Source: Arthrobacter sp. AQ5-06 (GTDB taxonomy: Bacteria; Actinomycetota; Actinomycetes; Actinomycetales; Micrococcaceae). From it: 64,000 nucleotides of DNA. The notes under the pieces are model-generated. The model did not search any database and was not told the origin of the DNA. It saw nothing but the letters and a program-made list of their open reading frames with translations. This document shows, piece by piece, positions 57,842 through 64,000 of this stretch; positions within the stretch are counted from its first letter, which is position 1, and every line of letters starts with the position of its first letter. The DNA lies in the NCBI RefSeq assembly GCF_003287955.1, contig NZ_QMKP01000013.1:59196-123195 (forward strand). The letters are read 5' to 3'. Made by a program: the position numbers and the translations under genes.

Positions 57842-58446
57842 TTCTCCCCGCCTCCTGCGATGACGGGGATGTCTGACGCGTGGTGCAGGATGTCCTCGGC
57901 GATGTTATGCAGGCGGCGGTCGCTGCTGCGGGAGGCAAGGTGCAGGAGTTTGACGGCGGTTTCATGGCTGCAGCGGTTCTGCACCATGATCAGGGCCACA
58001 GCTGAGTCCACAATGGCCCGGGATCGCAGCGCCGACCTCAGGTGCTCCGGGTATGGGTCCGAAGGGTGCATACAAATTGCCAGACGCAGGATCCTGGAAA
58101 GCGATGCAGCGTGCTCCTCAATGTCGGCCACCGTTTCCGGGCCAAAAGTATTGAGCTGGGTTGAATAGCAGTTGAAGGCGGAGCGGGAACCATTATCGAT
58201 GGGGATGGGGATGGGGATGGGGGCATACTGGCGTTCGTCCAGGCTCCGGGCCGTCTCCGTGCTGCTGGCTACCGTCACGGGTCCGGACTCCCGTTCCACC
58301 GTGATGGCACACAGCAGGGGCGTGTCCCCGCCCAGCAAGGACGCGGAAATCGCTGTCTGTCCCAAGGGGAATTCTGTGAAACCCGGACTCTCAAGAAGCA
58401 GGTCCTGTAATTGCTCCGCCGTCGGCACGGCATCATTCTCGGCCAT
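57838..58446 (-). CDS. GAF-ANTAR regulator with shortened GAF domain
   Basis: This 202-residue protein has an ANTAR domain at about 139-192 (LRSRAIVDSAVALIMVQNRC, SHETAVKLLHLASRSSDRRL), but its GAF domain lacks about 45 central residues; between ERQYA (71-75) and DNGSRSAFNCYSTQLNTFGP lies a Pro-Ile repeat (residues 76-83). That stretch is encoded by four ATGGGG units on the plus strand. The edges match the normal GAF start and the closing NLYS-type strand, so an internal deletion seems to have been filled by repeat growth. Ligand sensing may be lost while RNA binding is kept. The ATG is at 58446. Confidence 0.82.
   Translation of the reverse strand: MAENDAVPTAEQLQDLLLESPGFTEFPLGQTAISASLLGGDTPLLCAITVERESGPVTVASSTETARSLDERQYAPIPIPIPIDNGSRSAFNCYSTQLNTFGPETVADIEEHAASLSRILRLAICMHPSDPYPEHLRSALRSRAIVDSAVALIMVQNRCSHETAVKLLHLASRSSDRRLHNIAEDILHHASDIPVIAGGGEK
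58199..58222. repeat. ATGGGG hexanucleotide repeat, four copies
   Basis: Four tandem ATGGGG units lie inside the GAF-ANTAR gene and encode Pro-Ile repeats on the minus strand. The unit length is a multiple of three, so copy changes would not shift frame. Confidence 0.85.
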
Positions 58447-58918
58447 GCGGCCTCAATTCCAAGCGTCGCCGGGGTCACACAACCAGACTGGCGACCGCGC
58501 GATCTATTCGCGCGCGGTCCGTAAATTCAACCCCGGACCCAGGGGCCAGCCCAAATCTCCTACTACCGACACTACGCCCTTCCAGGACGGCCGGGCGTGG
58601 TCCCGGTGATGTATTAGTGGGTGGGCTGGGAGCGCCCGCAGCAATGGAGTCAGGGCGTGTTCGCTACGGCGGAAAGCAGTGGATCCAGCCGTGCGGCCAT
58701 CAGACGGTAGGCCGTGTTGTCCAGGATGCAGCGTATGCGGCATCAGTTCGGCGGCTTCGTCAGGGGCAAAGACTTTCCTGAACCTTGCCGTGGGGACGGC
58801 CGTGGTGAAGGCGGGCACCGGCTTAACTGGGAGGCCGGGTCAGCGCCATCGGGGTTGGTCGGGCCAGCTGGGAACGTATCTGCACCCTTGGCCGCTAGGC
58901 ACGCTGTAGGCTCGGCAC
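58447..58918. other. Divergent intergenic region with inverted repeat
   Basis: No gene is supported in this 472-base stretch. Near the GAF-ANTAR start an inverted repeat has 9-base arms GACCGCGCG (58493-58501) and CGCGCGGTC (58511-58519); it may be an operator or leader hairpin of the GAF-ANTAR transcript. A frame at 58504-58818 on the minus strand has no recognisable motif. Confidence 0.5.
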
Positions 58919-59866
58919 ATGGCTGATCTGCGGCGTCGGACGTTTGTCTTCCGCACGCTGGTTGGCGCGGCGGCCGCGGCGGCCGTTGGAACTCTCGGCA
59001 CCGCGTGTTCGCCCGGCGCCGAGCGGGACGGTACCGCCGGTGGCGGCGCCAAGGGGGAAGCAGTGAAGCGGCACAAGTACCAGTACGGCGAGGACGCCAG
59101 TCAATGGGGCGAGCTTTTCCTGCCGGAGCTGCCGGACGGCGGCGAGCACCGCGGTGTGGTGGTGGTGATCCATGGCGGCTACTGGCGCTCGCAGTACGGC
59201 GCAGAGCTGGGGGAGCCGATTGCCCGGGACCTGGCCACGCATGGCATGGCCGCTTGGAACCTTGAATACCGCCGGGCCGGGAACGGCGGCGGCTGGCCAA
59301 ATACCTTCGCGGACGTGCTCGCCGGAATCGACAAGCTCGGCGACCTCGCGGCCGACCATGCCCTGAACCTTGGTCCGGTGGTGGCGCTGGGTCATTCAGC
59401 CGGCGGACACCTGGCTGCCTGGGCAGCTGGCAGGGGCAAGCTCGCCCAGCTGGGAGTTCCGGACGCCGACCGCCAAGTGCCTCGGACATCAGACGCCTCA
59501 GCGGTGCACCTCACCGGCGTGGTCAGCCAGTCCGGCCTGCTCAACCTGGCCGAGGCGGAGAAGCTGAACCTCAGCAACGGTGCCGTGAGCAACCTCCTGG
59601 GCGGGTCGTCGTCGAAATATCCGCACCGCTACAGATACGCTGACCCCATGACCGCCCTTCCGTTGGCCGTGCCGGTTGTTGCTGTCCATGGATCCGAGGA
59701 CACTACCGTTCCGCTGGGCCAGTCCGAGTCCTATGTCAACGCCGGAACCACCGCGCACATGGAGACCCGGCTGATCAGGGTTCCCGGGGACCATTACGCG
59801 CTGATCGATCCCAAAACGCCTGGTTACCGGGCGTGCCGCGAGCTGGTCCGGTCCCTTCTGGGTTAG
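58919..59866 (+). CDS. Exported alpha/beta hydrolase (lipoprotein)
   Basis: The 315-residue protein starts with RRRTFVFRTLVGAAAAAAVG and a lipobox GTAC (Cys about 30); the twin arginines suggest Tat export and lipid anchoring. The hydrolase core has the oxyanion motif VVIHGGYWRS, nucleophile GHSAGGH and late catalytic Asp/His candidates in VHGSEDTTVP and GDHYALID. It resembles kynurenine-formamidase/esterase-type folds; the substrate is unknown. It lies between the GAF-ANTAR group and a GntR regulator with no operon partner. Confidence 0.85.
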   Translation: MADLRRRTFVFRTLVGAAAAAAVGTLGTACSPGAERDGTAGGGAKGEAVKRHKYQYGEDASQWGELFLPELPDGGEHRGVVVVIHGGYWRSQYGAELGEPIARDLATHGMAAWNLEYRRAGNGGGWPNTFADVLAGIDKLGDLAADHALNLGPVVALGHSAGGHLAAWAAGRGKLAQLGVPDADRQVPRTSDASAVHLTGVVSQSGLLNLAEAEKLNLSNGAVSNLLGGSSSKYPHRYRYADPMTALPLAVPVVAVHGSEDTTVPLGQSESYVNAGTTAHMETRLIRVPGDHYALIDPKTPGYRACRELVRSLLG

Positions 59867-59916
59867 GTTCGGTCTCTCCGGGTAGGAACTCCTGAAATGG
59901 GTTCGCCATTCTAGAC

Positions 59917-59930
59917 ATTGGACGTCCCAT
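59917..59930. promoter_or_regulatory. GntR-type operator candidate
   Basis: ATTGGACGTCCCAT is a 14-base palindrome with one mismatched pair, 64 bases upstream of the GntR start. GntR-FCD regulators are often autoregulated through such sites. Inferred from position. Confidence 0.4.
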
Positions 59931-59993
59931 CTCCTGTACCCTTGACGGATAGGACGAGTCGCGACCCCTAAGCGCGGCAAGGAGGAGACCCAC

Positions 59994-60725
59994 GTGGCCA
60001 TCGCATCGCAAGAAGTATCGCCCGCACGTTTCAGCGCGCAGCTCCGTTCGCATGCCCTGCAGACGCGGATCATGGACCTTATTCTGGAGCGCAGCCTGGA
60101 CGTCGGTGACGCGCTGCCCACCGAAAGTGAGCTCTCCACCGAACTCGGCGTGGGCCGGAACACCGTCCGCGAATCCCTGAAAGTGCTGCAGGCGCTGGGC
60201 GTGATCGAGATCCGGCATGGCTTCGGCATGTTCGTGGCACCCAACAACTTCGGCGCCCTGGTGTCCGGCCTGACCTTCCGCGGCAGGCTGTCCCTCCGCC
60301 ACAAGGGCGAAGAAGCCATGGAGCTCATCGATGTGCGCCAGGCCCTCGAATCCGGACTGATCGGATCGGCCATTGACCTGCTAACCGACGAGCACCTGGC
60401 TGATCTGCGCTCCACCATGGAAGCCATGGAGAACGCGGCCAAGAAGGGGGAGCCGTTATATGAGCTCGACGCCGAGTTCCACCGCCGGCTGTACGCGCCC
60501 CTTAGCAACGATCTGCTGATCAACCTCATGGATGTCTTCTGGCAGGTTTACCGCACGATCCACCTGGCCCTCGGTAGCGGCCCGGTCAACCTCGAGCAGC
60601 AGACGCAGGACCACTGGGACATCTTCGAGGCCGTGGCCAACAAGGACAAGGCCCTTGCGTTCGAACGCCTGCAGCGCCACTTTGACGGCATCCGCCTGAA
60701 ACTCAAGGACGTCGCGGCCGCTTAG
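59994..60725 (+). CDS. GntR-family (FCD) regulator
   Basis: The 243-residue regulator has a winged helix (LPTESELSTELGVGRNTVRE) and an FCD domain (VRQALESGLIGSAID, LDAEFHRRLYAP, DHWDIFEAVANKDKALAFER). The GTG start at 59994 is preceded by AAGGAGGAG. FCD regulators usually control adjacent sugar-acid genes, but here the next intact gene is 580 bases away, with a glycosidase relic between, so its target may have been lost or lies elsewhere. Confidence 0.87.
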   Translation: MAIASQEVSPARFSAQLRSHALQTRIMDLILERSLDVGDALPTESELSTELGVGRNTVRESLKVLQALGVIEIRHGFGMFVAPNNFGALVSGLTFRGRLSLRHKGEEAMELIDVRQALESGLIGSAIDLLTDEHLADLRSTMEAMENAAKKGEPLYELDAEFHRRLYAPLSNDLLINLMDVFWQVYRTIHLALGSGPVNLEQQTQDHWDIFEAVANKDKALAFERLQRHFDGIRLKLKDVAAA

Positions 60726-60755
60726 CTTTGATCCACATCGATGGATCAAGGCTAA
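60722..60755 (+). terminator. Terminator after GntR gene
   Basis: A hairpin with 14-base arms (60722-60735 and 60742-60755, one mismatch) and 6-base loop starts at the stop codon. No strong T run follows. Confidence 0.6.
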
Positions 60756-60872
60756 GTACAGACCCCCGACTCTCCCGCCTCACTCGAACGTGCCGCTACA
60801 GAGCCGCGGAACTCAGCCAGGCGAGTAATCCGGCACGGGCAGTAGCCGCTGCCGCGATGAGCCGCCCTGCCT

Positions 60873-61199
60873 GATTTCTACGCCGCCTACGCGGCCGGGC
60901 ACCACAAACCGTTCGCGATCTCCGAAACGGGAGCTTTCTATAACACCTCCCGCAGCGACGGCGCACCGGCCCTGGCGATCAAGGAAGCCTGGTGGAACCA
61001 GCTCTTCGGCCCCGGACTGCAGGCCAGGTTCCCGCAGCTCAAACTCGCCGTCTGGTTCGAATTCTCCAAGCAGGAAAACCAGCCCGGACGTCCCATGATC
61101 GACTGGAGAACCACGACAGATCCGCACATCAGGGACGCCTTCACCCTCGCGCGCCCCCGGCCGCTTCGCCATGGCGCCGCTGAAATAGACGAAAGCTGA
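60873..61199 (+). pseudogene. GH26-like glycoside hydrolase C-terminal fragment
   Basis: A frame of 108 residues without a start codon encodes KPFAISETGAFYNTSRSDGA, IKEAWWNQLFGPGLQARFPQ, LKLAVWFEFSKQENQ and MIDWRTTTDPHIRDAF. The E-T-G-A motif and the WFEF/DWR pattern match the end of GH26 beta-mannanase/endoglucanase-like enzymes, including the nucleophile region. The N-terminal two-thirds is missing. The remaining codon use fits the host. It is a relic of a deletion. Confidence 0.7.
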
Positions 61200-61308
61200 C
61201 CTGTGCACGCCCCGGCCCCGAATCCAACCGCCAGACCGGGGCGCCCGTAAACGAGATTTAGTCGCGCGACGCTAGCGGTGCGTCGGGCGGGGATGGCAGT
61301 ATTAACCC

Positions 61309-61929
61309 GTGCCCCTCCAACTCGACGTGTACCGCACCGCCTTGGTGCTGCTCGACCTTCAGAACTACACCGTCCATCCCGACGGCTATTGGATGTCACA
61401 AAGGCCCGAGGCTGTCGAGCGGCTCGCGCCGTCGCTTACGCGCACGGCGGAAGCTCTTAAGGCGGCGCGGGCGGCGCCGATCGCGATCGTGCATGTCGGT
61501 AATGCCTGGCGAGACGGCCACCCCGATATCAATCCCCACGCGCCGTGGATGGTCGCCGCCAAGGAGGCCGGGCGCTCAACCGAGGGCACCTGGGGGGTTG
61601 AGTTCTACGAGCCGGTCGCACCACATCCTGAGGAACTAGTGGTGCGAAAGCGTGCTGTGAGCGCATTCGCAGGCACCGAGCTCGAGCGACTACTGCGGGT
61701 CCGGGACGTTTCGACCGTCGCATTGGCCGGCAGCATCACGAACTTCGCGGTGGAAGGCACGGCGCGCGAGGCCTCCGACCGCGGCTACCGGGTAGTCATC
61801 CTCTCGGACTGCTGCGAGAGTGTGTCGGACGAGTGGCAGGCGTTCTCGATGACGCAGATCCTCCCGATGATCGCCGAGGTGGTCACGTCCGCGACGTTCG
61901 TCGACGCGCTCAGCGGCAACCACAGCTAG
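61309..61929 (+). CDS. Isochorismatase-family protein without the catalytic Cys
   Basis: The 206-residue protein has the family start TALVLLDLQNYTVHPDG with the catalytic Asp, VVRKRAVSAFAGTELERLL with the Lys, and GSITNFAVEGTAREASDRGY, where cysteine hydrolases have N-x-C-V. Here Ala replaces the Cys, as in true isochorismatases, so it is not a typical nicotinamidase or carbamoylase. The start is GTG at 61309 with no obvious ribosome site. No siderophore genes are adjacent, so the substrate is unknown. Confidence 0.82.
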   Translation: MPLQLDVYRTALVLLDLQNYTVHPDGYWMSQRPEAVERLAPSLTRTAEALKAARAAPIAIVHVGNAWRDGHPDINPHAPWMVAAKEAGRSTEGTWGVEFYEPVAPHPEELVVRKRAVSAFAGTELERLLRVRDVSTVALAGSITNFAVEGTAREASDRGYRVVILSDCCESVSDEWQAFSMTQILPMIAEVVTSATFVDALSGNHS

Positions 61930-62764
61930 CACCTGGACCAAGACGGCCGACGAGATTCAGACGCGCGACACCAGCTAGTTGGCCCCGACACGGTCCATCC
62001 CGTAAGCGAAACTAGCTCCAGAGCTATGTCCTTTACACTGCCGTTGTCTGTGGCTAGCCGGTGCACCCATGCCGGCGTCGACGCGGTGAGTTCGCGGGCT
62101 GCGACGCGGCTCCGGTCAAGATGTTCCTGAAGACCGCTTCCTTGGATACGTCCGCTCAGCTGTGCGGATGTTGCCTCCAAGACCGGGACTCTGCGAGCCC
62201 GTCCAGGTAGGAAGCCCGGGCGAGATTCCACCCGGCGCAACCCGAATGGAACATTGCAACGCCGCCGCGACGACCGTTGACAACATCTTGAGATTCCTTC
62301 GGATGCTACGTGCCCGCTCCGGCGGGGAAACCGGCCTGCGGCCGGCTGCGGTTGCACACAAGGCGATCGGCGCTGCGCCTGTTTCCTCACACCTTCTGTG
62401 CAACCTTGCCCTTCAGGCCGCCCCGCCTCCGTCAGGCACAGCTACGCGATGCTTCGCCAGGAGGCAAAAAACAACTGTGAGTCTTGCAGTGGCTGGTCTG
62501 GGACTAGCTGGCAGTGTTGATGCCGGTCGTTCTGCCTGGCGCGTGACTCGAAAAAACAATTGCCCCTTGAGGGTGCGTTTCCCCCGACTTGTCCGCGCTG
62601 GGTGGGGGCGACCGGCGTTGACCTGTCCCACGACGGTGGCTTGATTAGAAGCTTGCCCAGCCCCTCGCGGTTGTGGCTCATCACAGTATTGCCTCGAAGT
62701 GACTCCTCCCAGGTCCAGTGCCGGTCGCGATGCGACTTATCTTGCCCGTTCGAAAGGAAGGAGG
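61930..62764. other. Gene-poor stretch before the IS110 element
   Basis: No confident gene is seen in 835 bases. A minus-strand frame at 61926-62390 shows no family motif. The last 150-200 bases (from about 62580) probably belong to the non-coding left end of the IS110 element, where such elements carry a guide-type RNA. No structure was modelled. Confidence 0.45.
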
Positions 62765-63914
62765 GTGGCCGCGTTGACTATCGTTGCGCAGACCCGCCCA
62801 TTTGTAATCGGTGTGGACTGCCACGCCCCGCACACACACTTACGCCATCATCGATGCCAGTACCAAGCGACAGGTCGCGTGCGAGCAGTTCCCGACCACC
62901 TCGGCAGGGATTTCCCGCGCACTGGCGTGGGTAGGCCGGCGGTCAGATGGCGATATGGCCTGTCTATGGGCCGTTGAGGGTATCGGCTCTTATGGGGCAC
63001 GTCTTGCCAGGGCAGTAACCGACGCCGGCTATGACGTCGCCGAAGCTCCACGGATGAACGCCCGCGGTCGCCGGGGGATCGGCAAGTCCGACCCGCTGGA
63101 CGCCGCCGCCATCGGAACCGCAGTCCTGGCCTTAGAGGAGTCCCAGCTTCGAGCCCCGCGCCGGGATGAAGGAACCCGTGCCGGACTCAGGGTCTTGAGC
63201 GCATCCCGGGATCAGTTGACCCGGGAACGAACGATGAATGTCAATGCACTCATCGCCTTACTCAGGGCATACGATCTTGGAATCGACGCTCGTAAACCCC
63301 TGGTTCCCGCCCAGATCGCCACGATCGCCAGATGGCGGGAACGACAGGAGCAGCTCGAGCTATCGATCGCGCGCGAGGAAGCAGTCCGGTTGGCGCGCCG
63401 CGTTCTCGAAGTGACCACTCAGCTGACTGCGAACCAGAAGCGTATGGCAGAGCTGATCCAGCAAAGCCCCGCGGCACCGCTGTTGGAGATGGTGGGCGCC
63501 GGGGCTGTCACAGTCGCTACCGTCCTGACAGCTTGGTCGCATCCAGGAAGGGTTCGAAGCGAAGCTGCCTTCGCCTCACTGGCAGGGGTGAGTCCCTTGC
63601 CAGCTTCAAGCGGTAACACTGTCCGTCACAGGCTCAACCGGGGCGGTGATCGGCGCCTGAACAGAGCGTTGCACACCATCACCATGACCCGGATGGTCCA
63701 TGATCCCGGAACACGGGACTACGTCACTAAACGCACCGAAGAAGGCCGCAGCTACCGCGAAATCCGCCGATCACTTAAGCGGTACATCGCCCGAACGCTC
63801 TACCGCCAACTCAACACCCTTTACGCCACCGCGGCACAGGCCCCATCCCCCACGTTGCCGGGGCAGACCCTTGGGGACTATCTCATTAACGGTGTATCCG
63901 GCGGTTTCCTTTAG
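62580..63914 (+). mobile_element. IS110-family element (approximate limits)
   Basis: The transposase relic and its upstream non-coding leader define the element. IS110 elements generally lack long terminal repeats, so ends cannot be fixed by eye. The right end lies at or beyond the transposase stop, where another transposase tail converges. Confidence 0.6.
62765..63914 (+). pseudogene. IS110-family transposase with early frameshift
   Basis: The coding start (GTG at 62765 or TTG at 62774, after AAGGAAGGAG) reads TIVAQTRPFVIGVDCHA, including the first Asp of the DEDD nuclease, then an extra C near 62828 throws it out of frame. The remaining protein continues in frame from THTYAIIDA with WAVEGIGSYGARLARAV, KSDPLDAAAIG and a C-terminal transposase_20 domain (LLEMVGAGAVTVATVLTAW, FASLAGVSPLPASSGNTVRH). 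A start downstream would lack the first catalytic Asp, so the element is probably inactive unless the extra C is a sequencing error. Confidence 0.85.
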
Positions 63915-64000
63915 TAGTTTTCAGCTGCCGGGAATCGGTCGCTGAAGGTGATGGCGAAGGCGTTCAAAGCGGGCTTCCAACGCACGGCCCATCGGGTCCT
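63911..64000 (-). CDS. Partial transposase C-terminus (IS256-like)
   Basis: The last 29 residues of a minus-strand protein, RWKPALNAFAITFSDRFPAA then ENY, are seen before the window ends. The pattern fits the C-terminal end of Mutator/IS256-type transposases. It overlaps the IS110 transposase stop by four bases, implying nested insertions. Confidence 0.5.
   Translation of the reverse strand, partial: RTRWAVRWKPALNAFAITFSDRFPAAENY

Noticed and set aside
58504..58818. Minus-strand 104-codon frame upstream of the GAF-ANTAR gene
   Set aside because: No motif and includes the inverted repeat; probably spurious.
61926..62390. Minus-strand 154-codon frame
   Set aside because: No motif or convincing start; antisense overlap with the isochorismatase end is short, but support is insufficient.

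Overview
The window is high-GC actinobacterial DNA. A mycothiol-type formaldehyde dehydrogenase, a DUF4193 protein, GAF-ANTAR regulators and a dimethylglycine oxidase closely resembling my recollection of the Arthrobacter globiformis enzyme point to the Arthrobacter/Pseudarthrobacter group (Micrococcaceae). This assignment is inference from gene content; no search was run.

Layout. 1-4.0 kb (minus): two paralogous polytopic GT87/DUF2029-type membrane proteins and a single-domain RelA/SpoT-like protein. 4.1-7.2 kb: LacI regulator, zinc alcohol dehydrogenase and a divergent XRE/MmyB-type regulator. 7.3-11.1 kb: a broken sugar acetyltransferase, then a nucleoside hydrolase - MFS transporter - ribokinase operon. 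11.2-20.0 kb (minus): glyA-soxBDAG-sdaA-purU, with a divergent GntR regulator. 20.9-24.8 kb: a decayed IS3 element, a DUF4193 protein and a soluble GAF histidine kinase. 25.0-33.4 kb: cutC, and an amino-sugar operon (ROK repressor, ROK kinase, CUT1 ABC transporter, GH20 hexosaminidase, rhodanese). 33.6-37.6 kb: gntP remnant, hps-phi (RuMP formaldehyde fixation), an unusual HATPase-LuxR regulator and an IclR regulator. 37.7-51.7 kb: a Rieske oxygenase with FAD reductase, divergent from Rieske ferredoxin, second purU, dimethylglycine oxidase, betA, betB and a glycine betaine/choline ABC importer. 51.9-56.0 kb (minus): mycothiol formaldehyde dehydrogenase, a metallo-beta-lactamase-fold hydrolase and a molybdopterin formate-dehydrogenase-like protein. 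56-64 kb: a decaying region with IclR, GAF and GH26 fragments, two GAF-ANTAR genes flanking a frameshifted small gene, an alpha/beta hydrolase, a GntR regulator, an isochorismatase-family protein, a frameshifted IS110 transposase and another transposase tail at the edge.

How the genes work together. The dominant theme is catabolism of choline and glycine betaine: import, oxidation to betaine (BetA, BetB), demethylation by the Rieske oxygenase to dimethylglycine, then by DMGO to sarcosine and SoxBDAG to glycine, followed by GlyA and SdaA to pyruvate. The methyl groups leave as formaldehyde or methylene-THF. The window carries three C1 outlets: Hps-Phi, mycothiol-dependent oxidation to formate, and two PurU enzymes releasing formate from formyl-THF, with a formate-dehydrogenase-like enzyme to finish. 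FolD is not in the window.

The most unusual observations are a ferredoxin-dependent betaine-type Rieske system, a C7-tract frameshift in a small gene between two GAF-ANTAR genes, a GAF domain whose core is replaced by an ATGGGG-repeat-encoded Pro-Ile stretch, a probable ATT start in a GT87 paralogue, and a shared TTGCG-type palindrome upstream of the Rieske reductase and the formaldehyde dehydrogenase.
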